Assembly: GCA_030430565.1 (NCBI GenBank)
Contig: JAUIKS010000042.1
Coordinates: 30,672-94,671 of the forward strand
From: Polyangia bacterium
GTDB taxonomy: Bacteria > Myxococcota_A > Polyangia > Nannocystales > Nannocystaceae
Direction: 5' to 3'
Length of the DNA stretch: 64,000 bases
The notes beneath the pieces are model-generated. The model was given only the letters and a program-made list of their open reading frames with translations, searched no databases and was not told the origin of the DNA. Numbering within the stretch: position 1 is the stretch's first letter; each line of letters starts with the position of its first letter. A program made the position numbers and the translations under genes. Shown here piece by piece: positions 37,644 to 46,802 of the stretch.

Positions 37644-40379
37644 GTGCTTCGTCCCGCGAACAGACTCCGGACCGCGCTGTTCTCCCTCACGACGGCCGTC
37701 GCCACGCTCGGCGGCGTAGCGACGACGACAACCACGGTCGCGGTCGCGCACGCGCTCGAGCCGGCGCCCCAAGACGACTACACGCCCCCGCAGCTGCTCA
37801 ATCAGGCCTCGCCGATCGCGTACCCGCCCGCGCTGCTCGAGCTCGACTCGCCGCCCGCCGGTCAGGTCGTCGTCAAGTACCTCGTGGGCGTCGACGGGGT
37901 GCCGCGCGAGCTCGAGGTCACGCAGTCGGTCCACCCGGAGCTCGACGCGCGCGCGCTCGCGGCCGTGGGTGAGCTGCGCTATCAGCCAGGTCAATACAAG
38001 GGCCAGCCCGTCGAGGTCGTGCTCGCGATCGGCCTCGACCTCGCCCCGCCGCCTCCGCCCCCTGAGCCCGCGCCCGAGCCCGAGACCGAGGGCGACGAGA
38101 CCGAGGGCGACGCGGCCGAGGACAAAACGCCGGCGGACACCGGCCCCGTGCGGATCTCCGGCGTCGTTCGCTCGGCCGGTCAGCGCACGCCGATCGACAG
38201 CGCGGTGGTGCTCGTCGTGCCCGCGGCCGACGACGAGGAGCTCGGCGAGATCGACTACACCCGCTACGGCGACGAGGAGCCCGCGTGGACGCGCCGGACG
38301 CTCTCGGGCCTCGACGGCAGCTTCGAATTCCGCGGCGTCCCGGACGGCAAGGTCCGCGTGATCGTGCTCGCCGAGGGTCACAACCGCATCGAGACCGTCG
38401 AGCAGCTCGTCCCGAACGAGCGCGTCGAGCTCGAGCTGTTCCCGAAGCCCCTGACCTACAACCCCTACAAGACCGTCGTCCGCTCGCGCAAAGACGACGT
38501 CGGCGAGATCAACCGGCGCACGATCACGGTCGAGGAGATCAACACGATCCCCGGCACCCAGGGCGACGCGCTCAAGGCGATCCAGAACTTCCCCGGGGTC
38601 GCGCGCGCGCCCTTCGGCGGCGGGCTGCTCGCGGTCCGCGGCGCCGCGCCGGGGGACTCAGCCGTCTACCTCGCCTACCACGAGATCCCGAGCCTGTTTC
38701 ACTTCGGCGGCCTCACCAGCGTCTTCAACTCCGACATCCTCACGCAGCTCGACTTCATCCCCGGCAACTTCGACAGCCGCTACGGCGACGCCACCGGCGG
38801 CATCATCAACGTCGTGCCGCGCAAGGGCCGGCGCGACGGCTTCCACGGCTACATCGACAGCGACCTGTTCGACACCGGGATCCTCATGGAGGGCCCGGTC
38901 GGCAAGGGCTCGATCGTCGGCAGCTTCCGCCGCAGCTACATCGACCTGCTCCTGCCGGCCGTGATCCCGCCGGACGCCGGCCTCAGCCTGACGGCCGCGC
39001 CGCGTTACTACGACTACCAGCTCCTGTTCGACTACCCGGTCGACAGCGGCAACCTCTCGGTGAAGTGGTTCGGCTCCTACGACCGCCTCGAGTTCCTGTT
39101 CTCCGACAGCAACGACACCGCGAGCGACGACCGCGACCGCCTGAGCCAGCGGGTCTACTTCCACCGCGCCGACGTCGCCTACACCAAGCGCCTCGGCGGC
39201 TGGGACTTCCTGTTCACGCCCTCGTTTCGCCACGACTTCGTCAACTTCTTCGTGTTCGACTTCGTGCAGGGCGACATCATCGCCAACACGCTCTCGACCC
39301 GCGCGGAGCTCGGCCGCAGGCTGTCGCGCAACGCGTCGGTGCGCTTCGGCACTGAGTTCACGGCGAGCTGGTTCGACCTCTCGATCACCGCGCCGCTCTC
39401 GACCGGCGGCGGCGGCTCGGACGAGCTCGCCACCACGACCGTGACCTCGAACCTGCTGCTCCCCGCGCTCTACAGCACGATGACGATCCAGGCCGGTAAG
39501 CGCCTCACGCTGTACCCCGGCGCGCGCCTGTCGTTCTACTCCGCGCCCTTCAACAAGGCCTCGATCGACCCGCGCCTGCGCATGGCGCTTCAGGCAGGTG
39601 ATAACTCGGTCCTCAAGGCCGGCGTCGGCCTCTACACCCAGGCCCCCAACCCGCCGGCGACCTGGGACGACACCTTCGGCAACCCGGAGCTCGGCATCGA
39701 GCACGCGCTCCACACCAGCCTCGGCCTCGAGCACCAGTTCGAATACGACATCAAGCTCGAGCTCACCGGCTTCTACAAGTACCTGTGGAACCTGCGGGCG
39801 CCGTCGAACAACCTGCTGCTCGACGAGGAGGACGGGATCAGGCCCGAGATCTCGGCGAGCACCGGCGTCGGTCACATCTTCGGCGGCGAGCTGCTCGCGC
39901 GCAAAGCCCTGACCCGCAACCTCTACGCCTGGATCAGCTACACGCTGATGCGCAGCACTCGGCGCGACACGCCCGAGGACGACTTCATCCTGTTCGGTTT
40001 TGACCAGACCCACATCCTGACCGCGATCGCCAGCTACAAGCTGCCGCGGCAGTGGCAGATCGGCGCGCGCTTCCGGCTGGTGTCGGGCAACCCGCAGACG
40101 CCGATCACGGGCAGCGTCTTCGACGGCGCGTCCGGGGTCTACATCCCGATCCAGGGGCCGGTGAACTCGGACCGCCTGCCGCCCTTTCACCAGCTCGACA
40201 TCCGCGTCGACAAGCGCTGGGTCTACCGCCGACTCAGCTTCTTGCTCTACGTCGACATCCTCAACATCTACAACGCCCAGAACGTCGAGGGCTACCAGTA
40301 CAGCTACAACTTCCAGCAGAGCACACAGATCGCCTCGCTCCCGATCCTGCCCTCGATCGGCCTGCGCCTGGAGTGGTGA
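37644..40379 (+). CDS. TonB-dependent outer-membrane receptor with N-terminal TonB-C-like domain
   Basis: A 911-residue outer-membrane protein starting at GTG with a signal peptide ending near AHA. Residues about 45-135 (GQVVVKYLVGVDGVPRELEV and ALAAVGELRYQPGQY) look like a TonB C-terminal domain. A Pro/Glu linker and a carboxypeptidase regulatory-like beta domain (about 168-255, SGVVRSAGQRTPIDSAVV) follow. The plug begins near 285, with RGAAPGDSAVYLAYHEIP and GGIINVV, and a 22-strand-type barrel extends to the terminal Trp. No TonB box is obvious. The substrate is unknown. It follows tonB and precedes a lipoprotein gene. Confidence 0.9.
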   Translation: MLRPANRLRTALFSLTTAVATLGGVATTTTTVAVAHALEPAPQDDYTPPQLLNQASPIAYPPALLELDSPPAGQVVVKYLVGVDGVPRELEVTQSVHPELDARALAAVGELRYQPGQYKGQPVEVVLAIGLDLAPPPPPPEPAPEPETEGDETEGDAAEDKTPADTGPVRISGVVRSAGQRTPIDSAVVLVVPAADDEELGEIDYTRYGDEEPAWTRRTLSGLDGSFEFRGVPDGKVRVIVLAEGHNRIETVEQLVPNERVELELFPKPLTYNPYKTVVRSRKDDVGEINRRTITVEEINTIPGTQGDALKAIQNFPGVARAPFGGGLLAVRGAAPGDSAVYLAYHEIPSLFHFGGLTSVFNSDILTQLDFIPGNFDSRYGDATGGIINVVPRKGRRDGFHGYIDSDLFDTGILMEGPVGKGSIVGSFRRSYIDLLLPAVIPPDAGLSLTAAPRYYDYQLLFDYPVDSGNLSVKWFGSYDRLEFLFSDSNDTASDDRDRLSQRVYFHRADVAYTKRLGGWDFLFTPSFRHDFVNFFVFDFVQGDIIANTLSTRAELGRRLSRNASVRFGTEFTASWFDLSITAPLSTGGGGSDELATTTVTSNLLLPALYSTMTIQAGKRLTLYPGARLSFYSAPFNKASIDPRLRMALQAGDNSVLKAGVGLYTQAPNPPATWDDTFGNPELGIEHALHTSLGLEHQFEYDIKLELTGFYKYLWNLRAPSNNLLLDEEDGIRPEISASTGVGHIFGGELLARKALTRNLYAWISYTLMRSTRRDTPEDDFILFGFDQTHILTAIASYKLPRQWQIGARFRLVSGNPQTPITGSVFDGASGVYIPIQGPVNSDRLPPFHQLDIRVDKRWVYRRLSFLLYVDILNIYNAQNVEGYQYSYNFQQSTQIASLPILPSIGLRLEW

Positions 40380-40472
40380 CGCATGCAGCCAGCGACTCGA
40401 GTCACACGGGCGAGCGCGCCCGCGCCCGCGACGCCTACAGCGACCGATCACGAAGTCGGGTATCGTCGAGCT

Positions 40473-41663
40473 GTGCCTCGAGCCGCGCACCTCGGCCCTC
40501 GGATCGGCCTGCGCCGAGTCGGCCTGCTGGCCGCGACCGCGGGCACGCTCCTCAGCGGCGCCTGCGGAGACACGCTGCCGCCCTCGCGCCTGATCGTGAG
40601 CACGCGGGTCCTCGCCATGAAGATGGAGGTCAGCGAGGCGCTGCCCTTCGGCGATCCCGAGGACACCGAGGAGCTCGGGGTTCGCTGCCAAGCGCTGCCC
40701 TTCGAGACCGTCCAGCTGTCGCCGATGATCGTCGACGCGGAGGACGTGCAGAGCCCGGCGATCATTGATCCACTGTGGATCGCCTGCGAGCTGCCCCCGG
40801 GCCAGGGCCTGTTCGCCTGCACCCAGGGCGCGATCCCGACGGATCTGTCCGCGCTGCCCGAGTGCCCCCAGCTCACGCTCTTCGAGCTCAACCCCGAGGA
40901 GCTCCAGGGCGGCGAGCTGCCCGAGTTCCCGAGCCCCTGCATCATCCGCGCCAACCTCAACGACGACGGCCTGCAGGAGTTCACCGTCCCGCTGTCGCAG
41001 AACGTCCTGATCGGCGGAGACATCGAGCTCGTGCTGTTTGGGCACGGCCCCGACGGCCCGAGCACGAGCGAGTGCGCGAACGCGCTCCTGCGCGGCGAGA
41101 CCGAGCTCGACAACCTCTGCATCCAGGCCGTCCAGCGCCTGACGATCGGGCCGCTCGAGGAGCTGCTCGCGCTCGCCGAGGGCTTCGGCCTGGACTTCCC
41201 CGACGGGCTCCCGAGCTCCACCGAGATCCCCGACGGCGATCGCAACCCGCGGGTCGAGAGCTTCACGGTCGAGCTCGAGCGTCCCGACGGGAGCAGCGAG
41301 TCGCTCGGCGAGATCGACAACGGCGGCGCGATCTCGGCGCAGGAGGGCGACATCGTCAAGATCACCGCGGAGGCGCCCGAGCGCTTCCTGCAGGAGTACC
41401 TGGTCCCGATCAACGGCGGGGCCGACGGCTACGACACGCGCGTCGAGGACTACAGCGGCAGCTGGTTCATCTCATGGGGCGAGCTGCTGAGCGGTGGGAG
41501 TAACGACCCGGTCAGCAAGAACGAGTGGACGCTGATGAAGAGCGCCGACGATGAGCTAGCGCTGCCGAGCAACAACCGCGCCACGCTCCACTACGTCGTC
41601 CGCGACAACCGGCAGGGCGTCGACTGGTGGACGCTGCACGTCGACCTGACGCCGACGCCCTAG
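40473..41663 (+). CDS. Lipoprotein of the TonB cluster, function unknown
   Basis: A 396-residue predicted lipoprotein. GTG 40473 gives a short leader with Cys31 (LLSGAC). An ATG at 40383, three bases after the receptor stop with GGAG before it, would add 30 residues and also fits translational coupling, so the start is open. The mature protein is acidic with many Cys pairs (RCQALPFE, IACELPPGQGLFACTQ, PECPQL, SPCIIRANL), suggesting disulphide-stabilised beta domains. I see no known domain. Position after the receptor suggests a surface partner for uptake, which is inference. Confidence 0.6.
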   Translation: MPRAAHLGPRIGLRRVGLLAATAGTLLSGACGDTLPPSRLIVSTRVLAMKMEVSEALPFGDPEDTEELGVRCQALPFETVQLSPMIVDAEDVQSPAIIDPLWIACELPPGQGLFACTQGAIPTDLSALPECPQLTLFELNPEELQGGELPEFPSPCIIRANLNDDGLQEFTVPLSQNVLIGGDIELVLFGHGPDGPSTSECANALLRGETELDNLCIQAVQRLTIGPLEELLALAEGFGLDFPDGLPSSTEIPDGDRNPRVESFTVELERPDGSSESLGEIDNGGAISAQEGDIVKITAEAPERFLQEYLVPINGGADGYDTRVEDYSGSWFISWGELLSGGSNDPVSKNEWTLMKSADDELALPSNNRATLHYVVRDNRQGVDWWTLHVDLTPTP

Positions 41664-41889
41664 CCTCGGGTGCTCACGCGAGCGCGACCGATTGACGCGA
41701 TGGCGCGTCGGCGGCGGAAATTGTTAAGCGATTGTGTCGAGCAAGCAGAAACTCGCCCGGGCGCACCCGCGCGTCGTACGCTGCATGCGAGACTTCTCCC
41801 GTCAACCCAGGCGCACGCGTGAAACCACGCCGGTATCCGCTGGAATCTCGTAACCAGGGGTGCTTATCATCACTCGCCGGGGCTCGCGC

Positions 41890-41918
41890 TTGACCCCGGA
41901 AGACCTCGACGCTATCAG
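41890..41918 (+). promoter_or_regulatory. Candidate sigma-70 promoter before the TolC-like gene
   Basis: TTGACC (41890-41895), a 17-base spacer and TATCAG (41913-41918). The start codon GTG 41933 lies only 15 bases after the -10, with no ribosome-binding site, so the mRNA would have almost no leader. Confidence 0.4.
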
Positions 41919-41932
41919 CCGATTGTCCCTTC

Positions 41933-43819
41933 GTGTCCTCGCTCACCTCCACCATCCTCGGCGTCAGCTCGCTGCTCGCGGCGCTCATCAGCGCCGAGCC
42001 AGCGTTTGACCGCAACGGGCAACCGACGACCGACGGTGTGATCAAGCCGGCCCCGCAGGGTCCGGCGCGCACCGAGGTCCGCCCGTCGACCTCGTCCTCG
42101 CCGCCCAGCGCCACGCGACCGTCGAGCCCGCCGCCACGCACAACCCAGCCGTCAACGACGACGCGACCGCGGCCGCGGCCGGGGTCGCTGTCGCCGACCA
42201 CGACCGGAGAGGGCCCCCAGCTGATCGACAGCGGTGATCTCCCGACCTTCAGCACGGACCCGAGCGCGCCCTTCGCGACCGAGGATCTCGAGCTCAGCTC
42301 GGTGCTCAAAGAGTCACTCGAGCAGAACATCGACCTGCGGTCCAACGTCTACGATGTCGCGATCAACGAGGCCAACGTCCTGGCGGCGATGGGCGCCTAC
42401 GACGTGTTCATCCGCGCTGGCGCGACCGCGACGTACAGCGTCACGCCCCAGCGTGGTTCGGCCTTCGTGCTCTCGACCGGCTCAAAGTCGCTGTCGGGCA
42501 ACTTCGGCATCAACCGCAAGATCGAGACCGGCGGCACCATCGACTTCTCGTTCTCGATGACCCGCGGGATCGCCAGCCAGCCGGTCTCGATCTTCAACCC
42601 CGCGCTCGGCTCGATCGAGCTGGCGCAGTACACCGTCCAGCCCAACCTCACGCTCACGCACCCGCTGCTCAAGGGAGCTGGCCTTAAGGTCAACCGCGCC
42701 GACATCGACAAGGCGCGCCTGGCCACGAGCCAGACCGAGGCGCTGCAGATGGTCACGGCCCAGAACGTGGTGCGCGACCTCCTCAACGCCTACTGGGAGG
42801 TCCTCTACGCGCACCGCGACCTCGTCAACAAGCGCCGCGCGATCGAGCTGACCCGCGAGCAGCTCGAGCGCACGCGGGCTGAGGTCGCCGCCGGCCGCCG
42901 CTCGCCCATCGAGCTGCGCAGCGTCGAGCAGACCATGGCCCAGCAGGAGAACGATCTCCTGCTCGCCGAGAACAACCTCATCGACCGCAGCCTGACGCTG
43001 CGGACGCTCATGGGGCAGGACCTCGCCGAGATCGAGGTCATCGGCGTGACCCCGACCACCGACCCCGCGGCCTTTCAGCCGCAGGTCTACGACCACAAGG
43101 TCCAGATCGAGCGGGCGATGGAGGCGAACCCGCAGATCCGGCAGCTGCAGCTGGCGATCGCCAGCCGGCAGATCGACGAGCTCGTCGCCGCCAACCAGCG
43201 GCTGCCGCAGCTCGACTTCCAGGGTCGCTTCTCCCCCCAGGGTCGCAGCATCGACCGCGTGCCCAACGCCGGCTCGGGCGATCCCGGCGAGAAGGGCAAC
43301 TGGGGGCAGGCGTTCCGCAACATCTTCACCGACGACATCAGCAACGGGCTGATCGCGGACTACACGGTCTCGGCCTCGCTGAACCTGACGTGGGACGTGC
43401 AGAACCGCGGCGCCAAGGGCAACCACCAGCGCGCGATCCTCGAGCTGCACAAGGCTGAGGCCAACCTGCAGGCGACGCGTCAGCAGATCTCGGGCTCGGT
43501 GATCCGCTCCTCCAACGCGCTGCGCAACGCCGCCAAGCGCATCGACGTCGCCGACCAGGCCGTCTCGCTCGCGCAGGAGAACCTCGAGGCCGAGAAGGCG
43601 CGCTACGCCGTCGGGCGGTCGACCGCCTACGATGTCCTGTTCCGCCTCGACGCCCTCGAGATCGCCGAGGCCAACTCGCTGCGCGCCCAGATCGACTACC
43701 TGCAGGCGATGACCGAGCTCCAGGTCCTGACCGGTGAGCTGCTGCCGGCCTACGGCCTCGAGGTCACCTCGAGGCCGCCGCCGCGCGACCCGGGCGACGC
43801 CCGAAACGCCCGGAAGTAG
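41933..43819 (+). CDS. TolC-family outer-membrane efflux channel
   Basis: A 628-residue protein starting at GTG. After a short leader comes a Pro/Ser/Thr-rich region (about 28-95). The rest is the two-fold TolC helix-strand pattern: SVLKESLEQNIDLRSNVYDVAINEANVLAAMGAYD (split, about 123-157) opens the first half, and LDFQGRFSPQG with the later SVIRSSNALRNAAKRI and the AQENLEAEKARYAVGRSTAYDVL stretch the second. It would form the outer-membrane duct of a tripartite pump or type I system. No inner-membrane pump or adaptor is encoded beside it. It lies 269 bases after the TonB cluster, so membership is uncertain. Confidence 0.87.
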   Translation: MSSLTSTILGVSSLLAALISAEPAFDRNGQPTTDGVIKPAPQGPARTEVRPSTSSSPPSATRPSSPPPRTTQPSTTTRPRPRPGSLSPTTTGEGPQLIDSGDLPTFSTDPSAPFATEDLELSSVLKESLEQNIDLRSNVYDVAINEANVLAAMGAYDVFIRAGATATYSVTPQRGSAFVLSTGSKSLSGNFGINRKIETGGTIDFSFSMTRGIASQPVSIFNPALGSIELAQYTVQPNLTLTHPLLKGAGLKVNRADIDKARLATSQTEALQMVTAQNVVRDLLNAYWEVLYAHRDLVNKRRAIELTREQLERTRAEVAAGRRSPIELRSVEQTMAQQENDLLLAENNLIDRSLTLRTLMGQDLAEIEVIGVTPTTDPAAFQPQVYDHKVQIERAMEANPQIRQLQLAIASRQIDELVAANQRLPQLDFQGRFSPQGRSIDRVPNAGSGDPGEKGNWGQAFRNIFTDDISNGLIADYTVSASLNLTWDVQNRGAKGNHQRAILELHKAEANLQATRQQISGSVIRSSNALRNAAKRIDVADQAVSLAQENLEAEKARYAVGRSTAYDVLFRLDALEIAEANSLRAQIDYLQAMTELQVLTGELLPAYGLEVTSRPPPRDPGDARNARK

Positions 43820-44202
43820 TGATTCTGCGGCTTTCTTTCGCGGGGTCCCCGGGACCGGGAACCTCCGCCGCCTATCGTCGTGTAATGGTCGGATGCAGGT
43901 ACGGACCCGACGCGTCGGCCACGGTTGGCCGGGGAGATCACTCCAGCGCTGCGTCCGACCGGGGAGCCTATCCCCGACGTCGCTCGAATTCGCAATCCGA
44001 GCGGCGATTTGGCGCCGCGGGCGGCATCTTGTCGGCCTGAGCCCCGGCGTGATAGCGTCAGCAAGACACAGGGACGAAGTTCGGGGACGATCCCCGACAA
44101 ACGAGCAACCCGTTTGTCCCGACCCGGCACTCACGGCGTGAAAGCGCGTGTCACGCCTGCTGCTTCACGGTTCTCGCTCAACGGTTCTGGAGGATTCAAG
44201 TC
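43820..44202. other. Intergenic region before the small membrane protein
   Basis: About 380 bases. A short inverted repeat CAAACG/CGTTTG (about 44096-44116) and GGGGACGATCCCC (about 44083-44095) lie near the right end. The frames crossing it show no recognisable protein. The region probably holds the promoter of the 79-residue gene. Confidence 0.4.
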
Positions 44203-44442
44203 ATGTCTTCATCGGAGATCGCCGATAACAAATGGGAGCTCGAGGCTTCGAAGCCCCCCATCACGACCCCCGGCGCGTTGGCGCAGATCGTCATCGTCGG
44301 CTCGTTTTCCCTGGTCTTCCTGTGGATCCTGTCCTTCTCGGTGCTCGGGATCGTCAGCCCCAAGAAGAAGACGATGGCTGACAAGTACGGCGAGATGAAC
44401 GCCGAGGCGGCGCCCGCCGAGGCTCCCGCCGCAGCCGAGTAG
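44203..44442 (+). CDS. Small single-helix membrane protein (79 aa)
   Basis: ATG 44203 follows GGAGG eight bases upstream, a strong site. The product has a polar N-terminus (1-24), one transmembrane helix (about 27-52, IVIVGSFSLVFLWILSFSVLGIV), a basic patch SPKKK and an Ala/Glu/Pro tail. A Rho-independent terminator follows, so it looks like an independent, well-expressed gene. No family is recognised; the length and layout resemble small subunits of membrane complexes. Confidence 0.65.
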   Translation: MSSSEIADNKWELEASKPPITTPGALAQIVIVGSFSLVFLWILSFSVLGIVSPKKKTMADKYGEMNAEAAPAEAPAAAE

Positions 44443-44483
44443 GTCATCCGCTCGCGCGACCTCCTCCTCGAGGTCGCAGCAAG

Positions 44484-44521
44484 AAAGCCGACACGCCGTC
44501 CCGCGGCGCTGTCGGCTTTTT
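44484..44521 (+). terminator. Rho-independent terminator
   Basis: Stem GCCGACA-CGCCG with CGGCG-C-TGTCGGC (one bulged C), flanked by A's and followed by TTTTT at 44517-44521. It ends the 79-residue gene's transcript. Confidence 0.85.
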
Positions 44522-44591
44522 GCGTGCTGCCCAAAAGGTCATCTACCCGAGCGGGCGCAACCATGCTCCGAGCTTTCTTAGGAAGAAATTT

Positions 44592-45353
44592 TTAAAAAAT
44601 TCCGATCCAGGACAGCTGCTGCCCGATCCCCGCGCCGTCGCGACGATAGGAGAAGTAGCGCGACGGGTTCGCGTGCGTGCAGCCGCCGACCCGCTCGATC
44701 GCCACGCTCGGCACCCCCGCGCGCTCGAGCTGGAGACGGACCATCGCCACCAAGTCGACGTGCGGACGGGGGTAGCGCTCGCGCTCCACGACCGCGTCTG
44801 GAAATTGCTCAGCGACCTCGGGCCCGACCTCAAAGGCCTCGAGCTCGATGCACGGGCCGATCGCCGCGCGCAGCTGATCGACACGCGCCCCCGCCTCGAC
44901 GAGGACCCTGACCGCCTCGCCGGCGATGTTCGCGACGGTGCCGCGCCACCCGCTGTGCACCGCCGCGACGACAGTCGCGGAAGTATCCGCCAGCAGGATC
45001 GGCACGCAGTCGGCGGTCAGCACCCCCACCGCCACGGGGGCGTCTCCGCGGCGCGCCCAGATCCCGTCGGCCTCGCTCGCCTCGTCGACCTCGCTCGCCG
45101 GGACCACGGCCGCGCCGTGAACCTGCTTGACGATCCGCAGGCGCTCGAGCGGAAACCCGCCCGCTCGCGCGACGCGTCGGTAGTTCTCCCGCACCGCGCT
45201 GGCCTGGTCACCCCAGCGCCGGCCGAGGTTGAGCGTCGCGAAGCGGCCCTCGCTCACGCCGCCCGCGCGGGTCGTGAAGCCGTGGCCCACCGGAATTTTT
45301 TTCAAGAGGGTCGAGCGCTCGAACATGTCGAGCCCATGACTACCGCACGTCAC
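44592..45353 (-). CDS. pgeF: PgeF/YfiH-family multicopper-like oxidase (purine nucleoside phosphorylase type)
   Basis: A 253-residue protein of the YfiH/LACC1 family. Zinc-site residues are H79 (KQVHG), C116 (TADCVP) and H133 (HSGWRGT), and GPCIE near 165 is also conserved. Family members act on purine nucleosides and correct peptidoglycan precursor errors (PgeF in E. coli); older notes call it a polyphenol oxidase. GTG 45353 overlaps the upstream rluD-type stop as GTGA, hence likely coupling; ATG 45326 is an alternative start. It is convergent with the small membrane protein and its terminator. Confidence 0.92.
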   Translation of the reverse strand: MTCGSHGLDMFERSTLLKKIPVGHGFTTRAGGVSEGRFATLNLGRRWGDQASAVRENYRRVARAGGFPLERLRIVKQVHGAAVVPASEVDEASEADGIWARRGDAPVAVGVLTADCVPILLADTSATVVAAVHSGWRGTVANIAGEAVRVLVEAGARVDQLRAAIGPCIELEAFEVGPEVAEQFPDAVVERERYPRPHVDLVAMVRLQLERAGVPSVAIERVGGCTHANPSRYFSYRRDGAGIGQQLSWIGIF

Positions 45354-46333
45354 TGCGTCGGCTCGAGCGCCGCGATCAACCCCTCGAGCTCGGGCGGGAG
45401 CGGCGAGGAGAACTCGAGCATCGCGGCGTCATTGTCTTTGTCTTTGTCTTTGCGGACCGGATGACGAAAGCCGAGCTCTGCAGCGTGCAGCGCGTGGCGG
45501 TTGAGCGAGATCCGCCGCGTGGCCGCGCGGACGAAGTCGGAGCCCGCTCGGGCGCCGTAGAGCGCGTCGCCGACCAGCGGATGCCCGAGGTGCCGCGCGT
45601 GCATGCGGATCTGATGCGTGCGCCCAGTCTCGAGGCGAAAGCGGACGCAGGCCGCGTCGACCAGCGCGCGCTCGCGCCAGGCGTGGGTCACCGCCGTCCG
45701 CCCGCGCTCGACCTGCGGCGAGAACCGCCGACGGTCCCGGGGATCTCGACCGTGGAGCGTCCGCACGCTCTTGCTCTCCCAGCGCGGCACGCCGCACACG
45801 ACCCCGAGGTACGCGCGGCGGATCGTGTGCTCGCGAAACTGGACCGCCAGCCCCTCCTGGGCGCGCAGATGTTTGGCGACCACCAGCAGCCCGCTGGTGT
45901 CCTTGTCGATCCGGTGCACGATCCCCGGCCGCGTCGCGTCGTTTCCCGGCATGACGGGCAAGTCATCGGGGCGCGCGCCGAGGTGATAGAGGATCGCGTT
46001 GACCAGCGTCCCGCGCGGGTGACCGGGACCCGCGTGCACGACCATCCCGGCCGGCTTGTCGACGACGAGCAGGTGCTCGTCCTCAAACACGACCGTCAGC
46101 GGGAGTTCTTCGGGCTCGGCCCGCAGCGGCTCGGCCGCGAGCCGCACGAGCTCGACCGAGAGCGGTCGCTCCACCACGCGCGACGGCTTGACCGCCGCGC
46201 CATCGATCGTCACGAGCCCGGCCGCGAACGCGCGCGCGAGCTGCGAGCGCGAACACGGCTCACCGCGCTCCGCGAGCGCCCCGACGAGCGCACGATCGAG
46301 GCGCTGTCCAACGTGCCGCTCCTCGAGGAGCAC
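45350..46333 (-). CDS. rluD: RluD-family 23S rRNA pseudouridine synthase
   Basis: A 327-residue enzyme with an S4-like N-terminal domain (GQRLDRALVGAL, then RSQLARAFAAGLVTIDG) and the RluA/RluD catalytic domain. The catalytic Asp is D143 in HRIDKDTSGLL. RTHQIRMHARHLGHPLVGD (about 235-253) is also typical. In E. coli RluD modifies helix 69 of 23S rRNA. The chosen start is GTG; an earlier non-ATG codon is possible because GGAGG lies farther upstream. A KDKDKDND stretch near residue 300 is encoded by a short GTCTTT repeat. Four-base overlap with pgeF. Confidence 0.9.
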   Translation of the reverse strand: MLLEERHVGQRLDRALVGALAERGEPCSRSQLARAFAAGLVTIDGAAVKPSRVVERPLSVELVRLAAEPLRAEPEELPLTVVFEDEHLLVVDKPAGMVVHAGPGHPRGTLVNAILYHLGARPDDLPVMPGNDATRPGIVHRIDKDTSGLLVVAKHLRAQEGLAVQFREHTIRRAYLGVVCGVPRWESKSVRTLHGRDPRDRRRFSPQVERGRTAVTHAWRERALVDAACVRFRLETGRTHQIRMHARHLGHPLVGDALYGARAGSDFVRAATRRISLNRHALHAAELGFRHPVRKDKDKDNDAAMLEFSSPLPPELEGLIAALEPTQ

Positions 46334-46427
46334 GCAGGTCGGTTGGCCGCGATGAGCGAGTTGCGTCAGGGATCCTCCAGCAGGCGCTCTTCCCCGTGAG
46401 AGGACGCGAGCGCCTGGGAGGCAGACC

Positions 46428-46694
46428 CTACCAGATCGGGGTCTTGAGGCTCGCGAGCGGCTTGATCACGCGGTCGACGATCGCGCGGTCGTAGTAGTTC
46501 TTCAGGAACAGCTCGTGCGAGACGCGGCTGCGGAACAGGTCACGGCCCTCGGTGATCTCCTCGGCGAGCGCCTCGAAGAAGTTGTCGTTGACGAGCGCCT
46601 CTTCGATCTTCTGCTTGTTGTAGAGCTGAATGTCGGAAGCGATCGCGCGGGAGAGCTGCTGAGCGCGGGCGTCGGTCTCGATCTTGCCTGCCAT
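46428..46694 (-). CDS. Conserved-looking small protein (88 aa), function unknown
   Basis: ATG 46694 starts MAGKIETDARAQQLSRAIASD. The sequence is helical, charged and without membrane segments or Cys, and ends with IKPLASLKTPIW. I recall no family. It is divergent from the histidine kinase at 46803, the two start codons being 109 bases apart. The balanced composition, unlike the Arg-rich shadows around it, supports a real gene. Confidence 0.6.
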   Translation of the reverse strand: MAGKIETDARAQQLSRAIASDIQLYNKQKIEEALVNDNFFEALAEEITEGRDLFRSRVSHELFLKNYYDRAIVDRVIKPLASLKTPIW

Positions 46695-46802
46695 GGGGGC
46701 GAGCATGCCACGCGTCGGGGTCCTCGGGCCAGAAGTTCGGGCAAGTTCTCACGACGGCTGGATCCGCCCCCTCGGCTGGCGAAGCCGCTACCATGGGCGC
46801 CC

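Noticed and set aside
43925..44398. Frame with Pro/Arg-rich product before the 79-residue gene
   Set aside because: No ribosome site or domain, and it runs out of frame through a well-supported gene.
46515..46802. Extension of the histidine kinase frame over the 88-residue gene
   Set aside because: It would overlap a better-looking minus-strand gene and adds non-membrane Arg-rich sequence before the first helix.
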